The notes under the pieces were generated by a model. That model saw only the letters and a program-made list of their open reading frames with translations, made no database searches and was not told the origin of the DNA. A program made the position numbers and the translations under genes. DNA of 64,000 bases from Macrolepiota albuminosa (Eukaryota > Basidiomycota > Agaricomycetes > Agaricales > Agaricaceae): positions 1,239,826 through 1,303,825 of the forward strand of contig JAMWFC010000116.1 in assembly GCA_027475525.1 (NCBI GenBank), written 5' to 3'. The first letter of the stretch is position 1, and each line of letters begins with the position of its first letter. Below, in pieces: positions 11,765-22,002 of the stretch.

Positions 11765-14700
11765 ACCGTAAGTGTGCTCCTCCTCGCGTGGGATCCTGTA
11801 GGCCTAGGATACTCCGTAGTCGACCAAACTGGGGGCTCGGTAGTGCCTTCGTAAAGATGTCGGCCACATTGTCTTTCGTATTGATGTATCGTAATAATAT
11901 TTCGTTTGAGGCAACACGCTCCCGCAAGAAGTGATATTTTATATCGACGTGTTTCACTCGGGAGTGGAGAAGTGGGTCTTCTGATAGATTTATCGCTGAG
12001 TTGTTGTCGCATAGGATTGTTGTCGCCTTGTTATTACCGTGTCCCAACGCAGACATAACCATCCTCAACCATATACCTTCCTGCGCTGCCTCGAATGCCG
12101 CCATATATTCCGCCTCGCATGAAGACGCCGCGACTGTCCGTTGTTTCCTGGTGCACCAAGATATTAACCCTGATCCCAATGACCACGCATATCCCCCAAC
12201 GCTCCTCCTCGTATCGAGGCAGTTCGCCCAATCTGAGTCTGTAAACCCAACTAAATTAATCGGAGTATCCCCACCTAACCGTAATCGCAGTGAACGAGTC
12301 CCTTTTAGGTACCGAAGAACTCTTATCGCAGCATGCCAGTGGGTACTAGTATAACAGTCCAAGAATTGAGATAGTTGTTGAACTGCGTACTGTATGTCTG
12401 GCCTCGTCGATATTGCTAGCCACAATAATCCACCCACAAGGTTGCGGTAGGGTATACGAGCAATTTTCTCTCGTTCTTCGGTAGTGAGTCTTGTCTTGTC
12501 CACTCGTCGTAGCTTCAAACCTGGTTCCATAGGGACAGATAAAGGTGATGCGTCCTGCTGCCCATATTGGGATGTCAGTCGGTCAATTAGCGTGGTCTGG
12601 GATAGGAAGACTTGTTTATGGGCGCGGTCCCACTCCACTGCCATCCCGATGATGTGTCTGGGAGTACCTAAGTCTGATATGACCCATCTTGCCTTCAACT
12701 GCTCCTTGAACTGGTCATTTGCCTCTTTCGTACTTGCAATAGATAAGAAATCGTCGACGTGGACTCCCGTGATGACTATGCCCCTGTCAGTTTTTCGGTA
12801 ATATAGGCAAGCCTCACATTTTAGTCGGAGGAACCCAAGGTCCTTCATCACGTCGTCTAATGTCTTATTCCAAATTCGGCCAGCTTGTTTCATGCCGTAA
12901 ATAGGTCGTCGTAGTCTGCAAACCCAGGTTTCCTTCCCTTCCTCTTCAAAACATCTCGGTTGCTGCATATAGATGCGCTCCTCCTCAGGTAAGACTCCAT
13001 TTAAAAATGCCGTCTTCACATCCACTTGCGTCGCATCCCAGCCCATTGTTGCCGCCAGATGGAGGAGGATTCTCCAGGATTCCGCGCGTGCCGTTGGTGA
13101 GGTCGTCTTGTCATAATCTCTCCCCTGTACCATTGTATATCCTTGAAGGACGTGTCGTGTTTTTAGTCGAGTAATCTTCCCATGTTCATCACGCTTGATG
13201 GTAAACACAGGCCGTCCCTTGAATATCTTCTGGTCAGCCGGCACATTCTCACGTGGAACTAATTCCCAGACCCCCATCTCCTTTAGAGAATCTATCTCAT
13301 CCTGGTACGATGCCTTCCACAGTTGCCAATCGACGGAGTTCTGAGCCTCTTCTAATGACCTTGGGGTATCAGGGTCATCCCCTGGATCGGACTCGTCGAT
13401 TGCGCTCAGTGTCGTTATGACCCGATCAAGTTCCTCGACGCCCACATTGTCGTCACCAGCAACTTCGGGTATGGCTTGAACAAGTTCGTTTAGGGCCTGC
13501 CGACGTACTGTTCGTGCTTCCCTGACCCGTTCAGCTGACTCTCTTGATTCCCTAACCGCTTTCTCAGTTCGTGTTTCTGTTTGGTTGTCAAGTGCTGCTT
13601 TTTGTGTAGGGATCGATGTGCGACTAGAGCGTCGTGGGGCAATTGGTTCTGGGATAAGTACTGGTGCATCAACAGGCATAATCTGTTCTGCACCATGGTC
13701 TGATACCTGTACTAGATTCTTCACGCCTGGGATTTTGATCGGTTCTTCCTCATCGAATGATTGTGCTGTGGGGTATGGATGTGATTCTTTCATAATAACG
13801 TCGATCGAAGGATGCTCTGACAATTCCTCAGTTTCTTGTGCCGGTAATGAGGTCATGGTCTGGTGGCTTTCAATAAACTTAACGTGATACGAGCTGTATA
13901 CTTTCCGGGTAGATCTTTCGTAACATCGGTATGCCTTAGAGTTGATGTCATACCCTATCAAGACACATTCAATTGACCGTTCATAGATTTTTGGGTTGTG
14001 TTTGTTGAGGACCAACACAAACACTCGGCACCCAATCTCGCGAAGGTATGAATAGTCTGGCCTCTTGCCGTACCACAGCTCGTCAGGGGTCGAGTTATTA
14101 TCGATCGAGGTCTTCGTCTTACCATGGAGATATGCTGCTGTCAGATAGAATTCGTCCCAAAGGTAAGGTGGACACTTTGCTGCTATCCGCATTGAGCGTG
14201 CCTTCCCCATCAAAGTACGATGCATTCTTTCGACTCGCCCCATATGTGCGGAAGTATAAGGTGCACCTGTCTCGAGGACGATTCCCTTTGATTTATACCA
14301 TATCTTATGGCTTTCACCATTCAACTCCCCATCGTGACCAGTACGTAGGATCCATACTGCTTCACCTGTTTCATTTTCACGAGCTAAAATCCAGGCTTGC
14401 AATTCACCAAATGCATCGGCTTTTGTCTTTAAAGGGATGGACCACGGTTTATTGGAGTAGTCGTCAACGACATTCATAATATAATGGTTTCCGGTACGTG
14501 ATGGCATCGCTGCCTGACCCGTTAAATCTACCCAGATCTTTTCAAGCCTCCTGGTAGCCTTGTGTCCCCTTCCCTCCTCACGTTTCTTTGGAACCGGCGT
14601 TCGAGCCTGTTTGCCAAGAATGCATTCGTCACATACAGGAGGTTTTTCGGAGAAGGTTTTAGGCATACCATCTATCATTCCAGCCCGTGCCATTTGTAAA

Positions 14701-16394
14701 ATGGCTTGATAATTAGCATGGCCGAGACGATTGTGCCACGTTATTATGCTGGGTGATGCGTATATGGCATATGCATGGTCATGATGGAGGTTAAGAGCAT
14801 ATAGATCCTTTTTGGGAATTAAACTCCCGGTTGCAATGATGGTGTTTGAGTCTTTCTTGATCAGCATGGCGCCGTTGTCGTTGAATGTGGTATAGATCCC
14901 AGATGATTTCGCTAATTTGCTGACAGAAAGCAAACGAACTGTTGATTTTGGCACGTATAGAGCATTATCAATGACAATGTGGGTACCATCTCTGACATTC
15001 AGACGGATACTACCAATGCCAGTAGCTGCTATATCTGATCCTCCTACGCCGCGGATTTGTCGGTCTGGAATCGGTGTCAAATCCAAGAAATCGGATCGGT
15101 CAGGGGAAATATGTACTGTCGCGCCTGAATCGAGGTAGAACGGAAGGATATCGAGGGGTATGTTGGATGAGTTCGATAGGTATAATTCGTTTTCATAGGT
15201 ATCTTGGGCGAGCTTGATGTAACCGCACTCCTCCTCAACCGCGACCAAGGCCTCGAATTCCATGGCCTCAATGTCCTCAATGTATCCCGGGATGGAGTCT
15301 GAAGCAATCCCAGCAAACTCAGCTTTTGTGCTCGATGTCGATTTTTCTCCCTGTGCAGCAATATATGCCGCAATTGCCTCCGAATCTCCTTCCACCGTGA
15401 ATGCTGACCCACCATTTGGCGTTATCGTGATCCGTGAAGTTTTCTTCTTGGCATCCTTCTCCTTGCGCTGCGCATCGTAGTATGCCAATCTAGCTTGCTT
15501 CGATTCCTCCACCGTCTTTCCTGACATCCCACCGCCCTCTAGGATGCACCAAGGTTTAGTATGTCCCGTGAAGCTGGTGCGTCCCTTTGCTCTACACGCT
15601 GTACAGATTAACCGATCATATTTAGATGTTCTGGCTGTGAAGGCTGTCGGCGTGTGGTCTGTGGGTGCAGGAGTCGATTTATCTGCATCGATCAGGGTCT
15701 GTTCCCCTTCGAGAAATCTGCGAATCTCCGTGGGTCCATATTTCTCCACGTCACCAGCCGTGGTGAGATCCCGCGATATAATGGATCGGATGTGGGCGTA
15801 TGCTTTGTCGGACAATGATGACAGGATTGCGATCGACTGCAAGAGCTCCTTCGTAACCTCCCCGGCCTGAAATGCGCGTTCAATCTTCTCACAAATGCTA
15901 TCAGCCGTCTTTGTCAGGGATTCCGTGGGAGAACATTTCATTGTAAGAGCCTCCTGTAGCAACCGTACCTGCTGGACCGGCACAGCCCCTCCATGTCGTC
16001 CCTTCAGGTGTTCCCATAGCCGCACGGGATTCCACTCCTCCGCACACAGTTTTTGCTCGGCGGCAGATATCGCTCTCTTAATGAAAGAGCAAGCGAGACG
16101 GTTGTTACCTTCCAGAGCTCGGTATGCTCTAGGTTCATAGGTCTGATGTGGCGTAGCGGGTGGGTTGAAAACGTACTCCCATAGCTGCACCATGGATAGC
16201 TCTAATCCCATATTGTAGGACCAGTCCGCCCATTTGCCGTCATCCTTTTCGAGGAGATGACCAGTCCAGGCCGCCGTTACTTTCCCCACTGGTAGGACCA
16301 TTGGGTTAGCAGAATTGTCGACCCGTCGCATTTCCGCAATATCATCAGGAGTAAGTGTGGTCATTGGAGACTTAGTATCTTCAGGGATAGTCAT
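11763..16394 (-). CDS. Copia Gag-Pol polyprotein
   Basis: A single uninterrupted frame. ATG 16,394 is taken as start because the frame upstream of it offers no ATG; the product is about 1,543 residues. From N to C: Gag (~1-260); a zinc-knuckle-like C-x2-C...H-x4-C near 270; aspartic protease with DSGAT near 425; GAG-pre-integrase with HNRLGH and CDECILGKQAR (~553-598); integrase (~620-800) with WVDLTGQ and VVDDYS; reverse transcriptase (~1060-1310) with GVHVDDFLS; and RNase H (~1405-1540) with TDSDWANC, SSCEAEYMA and LCDNNSAI. Gag and Pol are fused without frameshift, as in Drosophila copia-type elements. The usual integrase RSDNGGEF motif reads RTGHDGEL here, so the second catalytic Asp is not at its usual place. 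This could be a lineage feature or a defect. Confidence 0.93.
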   Translation of the reverse strand: MTIPEDTKSPMTTLTPDDIAEMRRVDNSANPMVLPVGKVTAAWTGHLLEKDDGKWADWSYNMGLELSMVQLWEYVFNPPATPHQTYEPRAYRALEGNNRLACSFIKRAISAAEQKLCAEEWNPVRLWEHLKGRHGGAVPVQQVRLLQEALTMKCSPTESLTKTADSICEKIERAFQAGEVTKELLQSIAILSSLSDKAYAHIRSIISRDLTTAGDVEKYGPTEIRRFLEGEQTLIDADKSTPAPTDHTPTAFTARTSKYDRLICTACRAKGRTSFTGHTKPWCILEGGGMSGKTVEESKQARLAYYDAQRKEKDAKKKTSRITITPNGGSAFTVEGDSEAIAAYIAAQGEKSTSSTKAEFAGIASDSIPGYIEDIEAMEFEALVAVEEECGYIKLAQDTYENELYLSNSSNIPLDILPFYLDSGATVHISPDRSDFLDLTPIPDRQIRGVGGSDIAATGIGSIRLNVRDGTHIVIDNALYVPKSTVRLLSVSKLAKSSGIYTTFNDNGAMLIKKDSNTIIATGSLIPKKDLYALNLHHDHAYAIYASPSIITWHNRLGHANYQAILQMARAGMIDGMPKTFSEKPPVCDECILGKQARTPVPKKREEGRGHKATRRLEKIWVDLTGQAAMPSRTGNHYIMNVVDDYSNKPWSIPLKTKADAFGELQAWILARENETGEAVWILRTGHDGELNGESHKIWYKSKGIVLETGAPYTSAHMGRVERMHRTLMGKARSMRIAAKCPPYLWDEFYLTAAYLHGKTKTSIDNNSTPDELWYGKRPDYSYLREIGCRVFVLVLNKHNPKIYERSIECVLIGYDINSKAYRCYERSTRKVYSSYHVKFIESHQTMTSLPAQETEELSEHPSIDVIMKESHPYPTAQSFDEEEPIKIPGVKNLVQVSDHGAEQIMPVDAPVLIPEPIAPRRSSRTSIPTQKAALDNQTETRTEKAVRESRESAERVREARTVRRQALNELVQAIPEVAGDDNVGVEELDRVITTLSAIDESDPGDDPDTPRSLEEAQNSVDWQLWKASYQDEIDSLKEMGVWELVPRENVPADQKIFKGRPVFTIKRDEHGKITRLKTRHVLQGYTMVQGRDYDKTTSPTARAESWRILLHLAATMGWDATQVDVKTAFLNGVLPEEERIYMQQPRCFEEEGKETWVCRLRRPIYGMKQAGRIWNKTLDDVMKDLGFLRLKCEACLYYRKTDRGIVITGVHVDDFLSIASTKEANDQFKEQLKARWVISDLGTPRHIIGMAVEWDRAHKQVFLSQTTLIDRLTSQYGQQDASPLSVPMEPGLKLRRVDKTRLTTEEREKIARIPYRNLVGGLLWLAISTRPDIQYAVQQLSQFLDCYTSTHWHAAIRVLRYLKGTRSLRLRLGGDTPINLVGFTDSDWANCLDTRRSVGGYAWSLGSGLISWCTRKQRTVAASSCEAEYMAAFEAAQEGIWLRMVMSALGHGNNKATTILCDNNSAINLSEDPLLHSRVKHVDIKYHFLRERVASNEILLRYINTKDNVADIFTKALPSPQFGRLRSILGLQDPTRGGAHLR

Positions 16395-16501
16395 AGCACG
16401 TAAAATCACTACACGATCGTCGTGTAATCAATAGCCGAACAGCCGGTTCGGCAAAACAAAAATCGGTGGGGAATATCGGATTCTTTAGTTCCGCAACAAT
16501 A

Positions 16502-16512
16502 GGCCCATAACC
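16502..16512 (-). other. Primer-binding site resembling half-tRNA(iMet) priming
   Basis: Directly next to the 5' LTR the minus strand reads GGTTATGGGCC. Its complement GGCCCATAACC looks like the anticodon arm (CAU) of initiator tRNA-Met, not a tRNA 3' end. Drosophila copia is known to prime from a cleaved initiator tRNA at this internal site. Confidence 0.6.
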
Positions 16513-16848
16513 TATTAGAATCCTTACTCCGAGCACTATAATAATCACAGACAGTTAGTCTATGTCCTCAGTCCGTGATATAAGCGACTGTATTGAGTAC
16601 CTATAATAATCACAGACAGTTAGTCTATGTCTGTGGTACGGAATGAGTTATCGTGTAGTATGTAGAAAAATATCTATCTCACCCTCAGTCCGTGATATAA
16701 GCGACTGAGGGTGCTCTCTGTATCGTACTGTATATATATAACTTCGTCGTGAACAATGGGCAAAGTGTACAAAGCAAATGTGAAATAGTTGTGGCCCTGG
16801 CACACTTACTGTGTGATATCTGTGATATCGTAACGTGATATCACAACA
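16513..16848 (-). repeat. 5' LTR of the copia element
   Basis: The same 336 bp as the LTR at 11,420-11,755, with no difference seen on reading. AGATC follows at 16,849-16,853. Confidence 0.9.
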
Positions 16849-16853
16849 AGATC

Positions 16854-18034
16854 GACTGGGAGCACATCAACTCTATAACATTATCCATATTTATCAGTCT
16901 TCGTTGAGGGGATTGGATTAGGATTGGGGTATACATGGTCATTTATTACTGCGCCTATCGTTGTATGGGATAGTTACCCAATTCAGCACGTTAACAGATT
17001 GAAATGTGTGATTTTGAGATTGGACAATTTCTTGGCCAGTACATGGTCACCACGAATCTGAGTCGACATTCAAGCTCTTGCCCCAGTGTGTTTGACCCAC
17101 GGATTTGCACTGGTACCCGCACGTTCTTCTTATTATGGACATCTGCTCAAAAACTTGTCAAGTGACAGAAGGCGTAGAAACTCCAATCAACTCGCTGAAT
17201 CAACCAGGACATCCAATAAGACGACATGGTCACGTGTTATCTTGGATGCGCGTTAACATAGCACAACCATCCTCCGTTTTCTCTCTTTCATGACGACAGT
17301 ACACTGAGGATGTAAGTGGCTATTTCTCTTACATTTCATTGTATACCTGACTGATAACTCTACGCGTAGTCGTTTTAATGTCACGTACGCTCTCAGACCC
17401 AGCTTAACACGACTAAGCAAGCATAAGATACCGAGCATCCGCCGATCTTGTTCATCGTGAGATAGATGTTATGTATGTGCCATATTGAGCTCATTGATTT
17501 ACCAAGTAAGTTCCCGTCAATAGATAGTAATACTATGTAAAACAAGACGTATGCCATGTCGACAGAATCCCAAATAATGACCCAGATCCCCAATCCAATG
17601 TAACAACTAAATCCAATCTCCCATTGAACGAAGATGACTTTTAATATCGATCTGGCAACAAAAACAATTGACATCCATCCATATGGCGCAAAAACTCAAA
17701 ATCGGGATTTTGGTACTTGAGACCAAACTATCAAGTATAAATCAAACGCAAAAAAGGACACATAAATCCATTCATTCAAAAACCCAAACTCCCGTCTGCA
17801 GAGTATCTATCGAGGAAAAGTTAACCATCCCGCCCACAGATACGCAGATAGAGTGAATAACCCATATCCGAAACTCCGTCCAAACTCCAAACTCATTTCG
17901 AACGAAGATCGATAAATATGAATAACATTTAAAAGTGTTGGTTAACTGTCCATCCAATTGTGAGTACAAATCCGCCTAAAGACTGTCGAAAAGAGCTTAC
18001 AGTGTGATGAATAATTATATGCCGCCACGCGAGT
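16854..18034. other. Displaced pheromone-unit flanks
   Basis: No gene seen. 16,849-17,230 continues the 3' flank of the 11,219 gene and matches the flank of 19,589. About 17,500-17,640 is an inverted fragment of the flank found at 10,120-10,230 and 41,460-41,590. About 17,680-18,034 matches 38,470-38,760, the 3' flank of the 35-residue type genes. Confidence 0.55.
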
Positions 18035-18188
18035 GTTTAAGCAACGACGCAGTATTGTGACTGATCGCTGCCATCCCTCTCTTTGTTGATGGGCTGGAAA
18101 TCAGCAGAGTCGTTTAAGCAACGACGCAGTATTGTGACTGATCGCTGCCATCCCTCTCTTTGTTGATGGGCTGGAAATCAGCAGAGTC
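18035..18188. repeat. Exact 77-bp tandem duplication across a pheromone gene end
   Basis: Copies 18,035-18,111 and 18,112-18,188. The unit covers the last two thirds of the minus-strand pheromone gene, so a second truncated gene end follows the real stop. The sister gene at 38,868 has only one copy. Confidence 0.9.
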
Positions 18189-18221
18189 GGAAGAGACGTT
18201 GAGGGCGACAAAAGAATCCAT
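18114..18221 (-). CDS. Lipopeptide mating-pheromone precursor, 35-residue type (copy A)
   Basis: The 35-residue product begins MDSFVALNVSSDSADF and ends SQYCVVA. Compared with the 36-residue type, the middle is changed and carries KER at residues 21-23. ER before the peptide is the usual processing signal in basidiomycete pheromone precursors, giving a predicted mature DGSDQSQYC with the Cys farnesylated. The first in-frame stop is used. The duplicated stretch beyond it (18,035-18,113) repeats the gene end without a start and is probably an assembly duplicate. The TATA box at 18,289-18,296 is 75 bp upstream. An in-frame extension upstream to about 18,374 crosses the TATA box and is not taken. 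Confidence 0.9.
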   Translation of the reverse strand: MDSFVALNVSSDSADFQPINKERDGSDQSQYCVVA

Positions 18222-18288
18222 TGAGTGAGCTGGTGTGGATGTAGGTAGGTCTGTGTGATCCTGGAGACTTTGAACTCTGGTAAGGGGG

Positions 18289-18487
18289 TTTTTATATGTT
18301 TGGGTGAGTGAGAGTGAGTGGTCGGGCTTCAGCCTGGATCCCTTGTGTGGATGCTCATTGAGGTGCGGGTCCATTATTGTTCATGTCTTTTTCGAGCACG
18401 ACCATGGTATGGAGGGGGTGATACATTTACTAATTTGGCCAAGTGGCGGATTTGATGCGTCCACAAAGTTAGAGTGCCAATTGTTCT
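18289..18487 (-). promoter_or_regulatory. Pheromone gene promoter (35-residue copy A)
   Basis: TATAAAAA (18,296 down to 18,289) and AGAACAATTG (18,487 down to 18,478), at 75 and 266 bp before the ATG. Confidence 0.65.
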
Positions 18488-19307
18488 CGATCACAAGATG
18501 GTGATGGTAAAGGGCGCGTGATGCGCAAACAATTCAGGTTATGTTTGTCCTGAACAAGAGATTGTTGTCTTGCAATAAATGGAGGTTATTGTCTCATAAA
18601 AAAATTATTGTTTCGAGAAAAGCCGATCAACATATTCAGAAATACTTTCGCAGGGTTTGTGGGCGCCTGACGCCTTACTCGAGACTTGTAGGGTTTCTCA
18701 TCCACGGACGATATTGGAGAACAATTTCTTTATGTTCACTTCATTTCTTCAGACTTGGGAGAGAACAAGGCAGGCAAGGTTAGGGGTTTTGGAATGCGCT
18801 AGCATAAAGTTTTATGCGAATTCGGCAGACTCGTAGTTGAAAGTGGAGAACTTTGACAATGGACATATAAACTCCAGAATTTTGAGCTATTGTACTTCCG
18901 TTCATCATTGGGACTCTGCGTTCTAGGCCGAAATTAATATGTCGAATCTCTTAAGCTTGGAAATCTACTTTCATCATGAGATTGTGGATCGCTGGAGTTC
19001 ATACACACTTCGTGAAGTCGGGCTCCTCCTGTATTTTTTGCCTCCGCCATGCGTCTCTTGTGTCATGTCCTCTTGTCTGAGAACACGACAATGCAATGTA
19101 GACAAGGTTCTGGTGAAAGTGACACATTCTCTCGACGTCACGAATTCCTGCCCAGTGGCCAGTATATCATTCTTGCTCCGATCCTCAAGACAATAATCTT
19201 TGCCAGACAATAATTTTCTGTAGAAAACGTTACCTAGAATGTAGAGGCATTCTGTAGCCCTGAATCGCTCGCGCATCATGCGCCCTTACATTACGATCTT
19301 GTGCTCA
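18488..19307. other. Back-to-back pheromone unit flanks
   Basis: No gene seen. 18,540-18,840 is a diverged copy of 39,180-39,540. 18,850-19,300 resembles the upstream flank of the 11,219 gene, and from about 19,000 on it is the inverse of 40,560-40,805. Confidence 0.55.
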
Positions 19308-19524
19308 AGAACAATTAGCATTTCCTTTTTTGGGTGTATCACATCCGCCACCTGACAGAAGGAGAAAACTTAGTTCTGCCGCCAACTTTGTTCCCGCTCC
19401 AAAAAAGACATGAACAAGACGGGTATGAGCATGGCCAAGCGTCCAGACAAGGGAGCCAGGCAGAAAATCGACCACTGACCCTCGCCTGGTACCTTACAAT
19501 CAGGCTCACTTCACTGTATAAAAA
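19308..19524 (+). promoter_or_regulatory. Pheromone gene promoter (copy 3)
   Basis: AGAACAATTA at 19,308-19,317 (281 bp before ATG) and TATAAAAA at 19,517-19,524 (72 bp before ATG). Confidence 0.65.
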
Positions 19525-19588
19525 GCTCCTCGCCAGAGTCTGAAGTCTCCAGGATCACACAGACCTACAACCACACCAGCTTACTCCA

Positions 19589-19699
19589 ATGGATTCTTTC
19601 ATCGCCCTCAATGTCTCTTCCAAACCCGCTGATTTCCAGCCCATCAACCAAGAGGCTGACCCTAGCGGTGATCAGCAATCATACTGCGTCGTTGCTTAA
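19589..19699 (+). CDS. Lipopeptide mating-pheromone precursor, 36-residue type (copy 3, V5I)
   Basis: Encodes the 36-residue precursor with a single difference from the other copies: MDSFIALNV in place of MDSFVALNV, caused by an ATC codon. The change lies in the discarded leader, so the mature peptide would be unchanged (DPSGDQQSYC before the CVVA box is trimmed). It sits in the left arm of the long inverted repeat; its mirror gene is at 40,166 on the minus strand. Confidence 0.9.
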   Translation: MDSFIALNVSSKPADFQPINQEADPSGDQQSYCVVA

Positions 19700-20528
19700 G
19701 CACTTTATGACTGCAAAGGACTAATCATTATTCTGTAAGTTCCTCACATTTCTCAAACGAATTTGTACTCACAAATATACATAGATCGACCGGGAGCACA
19801 TCAACTCTATAATATTATCCATATTTATCAGTCTTGGTTTAGGGCGATTGGATTAGGATTCGGATATATACATAGGTCATTCAGGATGCTTTAATTGAAA
19901 GCTATTTTCCGACGAGAGCTCTGGTTTCACATCAGCGCGTTGATATTATTCGATTGTGTGATTGAGACTGGACGATGGTGCACAATACATGGTAATCACG
20001 AGTCTGAGTTGTTCTTTTGGACCCACAGATTTTCAGGGGTCAAATCAGGCCGATACCCACATTCCAATTATCAAAACTTGTCAAGTGACTCTGGACACAA
20101 GACGTCGGTGCTCCAATCAACTAAGCAATAAGATACCGGGCACCCGCCTTTCTTGTTTGTCGTAAGACGTTATGTATGTACCGTATTGAGCAAGGTGGTG
20201 GGGTGAATTTGTCGAATTCGCATCAAACTTCACTGCCGCATTTCAAAACCCCTATCTTGCCTTGGTTCGTACCTCTCTCACATGTTTGAACACATAGAGT
20301 GAACACAACAAAATTGTTCTCCAGTATCTCAGCGAATGAGAAACCCTGGAAGTCCCAGGCAAGGTGTCAGGCCTTCAGGCCTCAGGTGCCTACCTTCAAC
20401 CGAAATAAACTCCAAACAATAATTTCTCGCAAGACAATAACCTCCATCTCTTGCAAGACAACAATTTTTTGTTCAGGACTCACATACCCTGAATCGTCTG
20501 CGCATCACGCGCCTTTATCTTGTGCTCG
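19700..20528. other. Spacer between paired pheromone genes
   Basis: No gene seen. The spacer is mirrored at 39,137-40,050. At 19,785-19,800 it shows the empty-site form of the place where the copia element inserted behind the 11,219 gene. Confidence 0.55.
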
Positions 20529-20729
20529 AGAACAATTGGCACTCTAACTTTGTGGACGCATCAAATCCGCCACTTGGCCAAATTAGTAAATGTATCACCC
20601 CCTCCATACCATGGTCGTGCTCGAAAAAGACATGAACAATATGGACCCGCACCTCAATGAGCATCCACACAAGGGAACCAGGATGAAGCCCGACCACTCA
20701 CTCTCACTCGTCACCCAAACGTATAAAAA
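20529..20729 (+). promoter_or_regulatory. Pheromone gene promoter (35-residue copy B)
   Basis: AGAACAATTG at 20,529-20,538 (268 bp before ATG) and TATAAAAA at 20,722-20,729 (75 bp before ATG). Confidence 0.65.
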
Positions 20730-20796
20730 CCCCCTCACCAGAGTTCAAAGTCTCCAGGATCACACAGACCTACCTACATCCACACCAGCTCACTCA

Positions 20797-20904
20797 ATGG
20801 ATTCTTTCGTCGCCCTCAACGTCTCTTCCGACTCTGCTGATTTCCAGCCCATCAACAAAGAGAGGGATGGCAGCGATCAGTCACAATACTGCGTCGTTGC
20901 TTAA
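20797..20904 (+). CDS. Lipopeptide mating-pheromone precursor, 35-residue type (copy B)
   Basis: Same 35-residue product as the genes at 18,221(-) and 38,868(-): leader MDSFVALNVSSDSADF, processing site KER, mature DGSDQSQYC, CaaX box CVVA. The frame is open upstream to 20,590, which would give 104 residues, and the same extension is open in the mirror copy. It crosses the TATA box and has no leader-like character, so the ATG at 20,797 is used. Confidence 0.9.
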   Translation: MDSFVALNVSSDSADFQPINKERDGSDQSQYCVVA

Positions 20905-22002
20905 ACACTCGCGTGGCGGCATATAATTATTCATCACACTGTAAGCTCTTTTCGACAGTCTTTAGGCGGATTTGTACTCACAATTGGATGGACAGTTAAC
21001 CAACACTTTTAAATGTTATTCATATTTATCGATCTTCGTTCGAAATGAGTTTGGAGTTTGGACGGAGTTTCGGATATGAGTTATTCACTCTATCTGTGTA
21101 TCTGTGGGCGGGATGGTCAACTTTTCCTCGATAGCTACTCTGCAGATGGGAGTTTGGGTTTTTGAATGAATGGATTTGTGTCCTTTTTTGCGTTTGATTG
21201 ATGCTTGAGAGTTTGGTCTCAAATACGAAAATCCCACGTATGAATGGAGTTGATTTTGAGTTTTTGCGCCAGATGGATCGATGCCAATTGCTTTTGTCGT
21301 CAAATCGATATGAAACGGAGGGAGATGATAATATAGCGGGCGACGTCGCCAAAATCTTAAATGTCGCTGTGAGAGAGGCTTTCGAGTGGATTGATTAAAA
21401 GACGGCCAAACGGTACGATATCGGACACCGACACAACCTTCTGTAATATCGAGGCGTGCTTGCTGAGTGCTTTAGTACATACCTGATCTGCAAAAGTTTA
21501 TCATCAGAGACCGCATTATTGGCCTGCCAATGCTTTCATCATGAGGCGGATGTGACACATGTCCTATCATCCTCGTTTTTGAATTGCAATCATGACAGTA
21601 TTCAAATACGACAGTAGCAGGAAGATTGGATGGAACCAGAGGCCATAGTACCTAGGGATGATCGACTAAACGTCAAAGCACTCATAGATTTCAGCACTGA
21701 GGTTTCGAAGCGTCCTGGAACAAGAATGCTCAGAGAGATTTACAATAGACAAAATAAGCATGAGGATCACATCTCGCAGTGGCATCGACTTTCAAAAAGA
21801 GTGAATATGTAGTTGCGAGGGTCCAACTGTGACAACAATGATCATGATCAATTACGAGAATATCCGGGAGCAATCATCCTCAACTCAACCCACGCTCTGC
21901 AGTTCTTACAAGCCTCAGAGTATACCCCGCCTCGTCTTCACAATCGTTTCTCAATTCTTTCCTTTTAACGCCTATAACGTTTAAACCACTTACCTTCAAA
22001 CC
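20905..22002. other. Edge of the inverted repeat and promoter of DAYGG gene 2
   Basis: 20,905-21,190 is pheromone-unit flank. From 21,200 on the sequence appears single-copy. Short frames at 21,198-21,398 and 21,630-21,812 have no family signature. A pyrimidine-rich stretch with CAAC repeats precedes the ATG at 22,003. Confidence 0.5.

Larger units (their letters stand above)
11420..16848 (-). mobile_element. Ty1/copia LTR retrotransposon, apparently intact
   Basis: A 5,429-bp element in minus orientation. It has two 336-bp LTRs that match by eye, one long gag-pol frame, a primer-binding site next to the 5' LTR and a purine tract next to the 3' LTR. AGATC flanks both sides (11,415-11,419 and 16,849-16,853). 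The uninterrupted equivalent is visible in the flanks of the genes at 19,589 and 40,166, where ACATAGATCGACC-like sequence is continuous. Matching LTRs and an open frame indicate a recent insertion. Confidence 0.93.
19000..21190. repeat. Left arm of the long inverted repeat
   Basis: Contains the pheromone genes at 19,589 and 20,797. Read in reverse complement it matches about 38,463-40,805, including both genes, both promoters and the flanks. Edges are approximate, set by where readable similarity stops. Confidence 0.8.

Noticed and set aside
20590..20904. A 104-codon reading of the 35-residue pheromone gene, also open at 38,761-39,075
   Set aside because: It spans the TATA box and untranslated leader. 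The open extension is shared because the copies are recent, and the 18-kb copy keeps only part of it.
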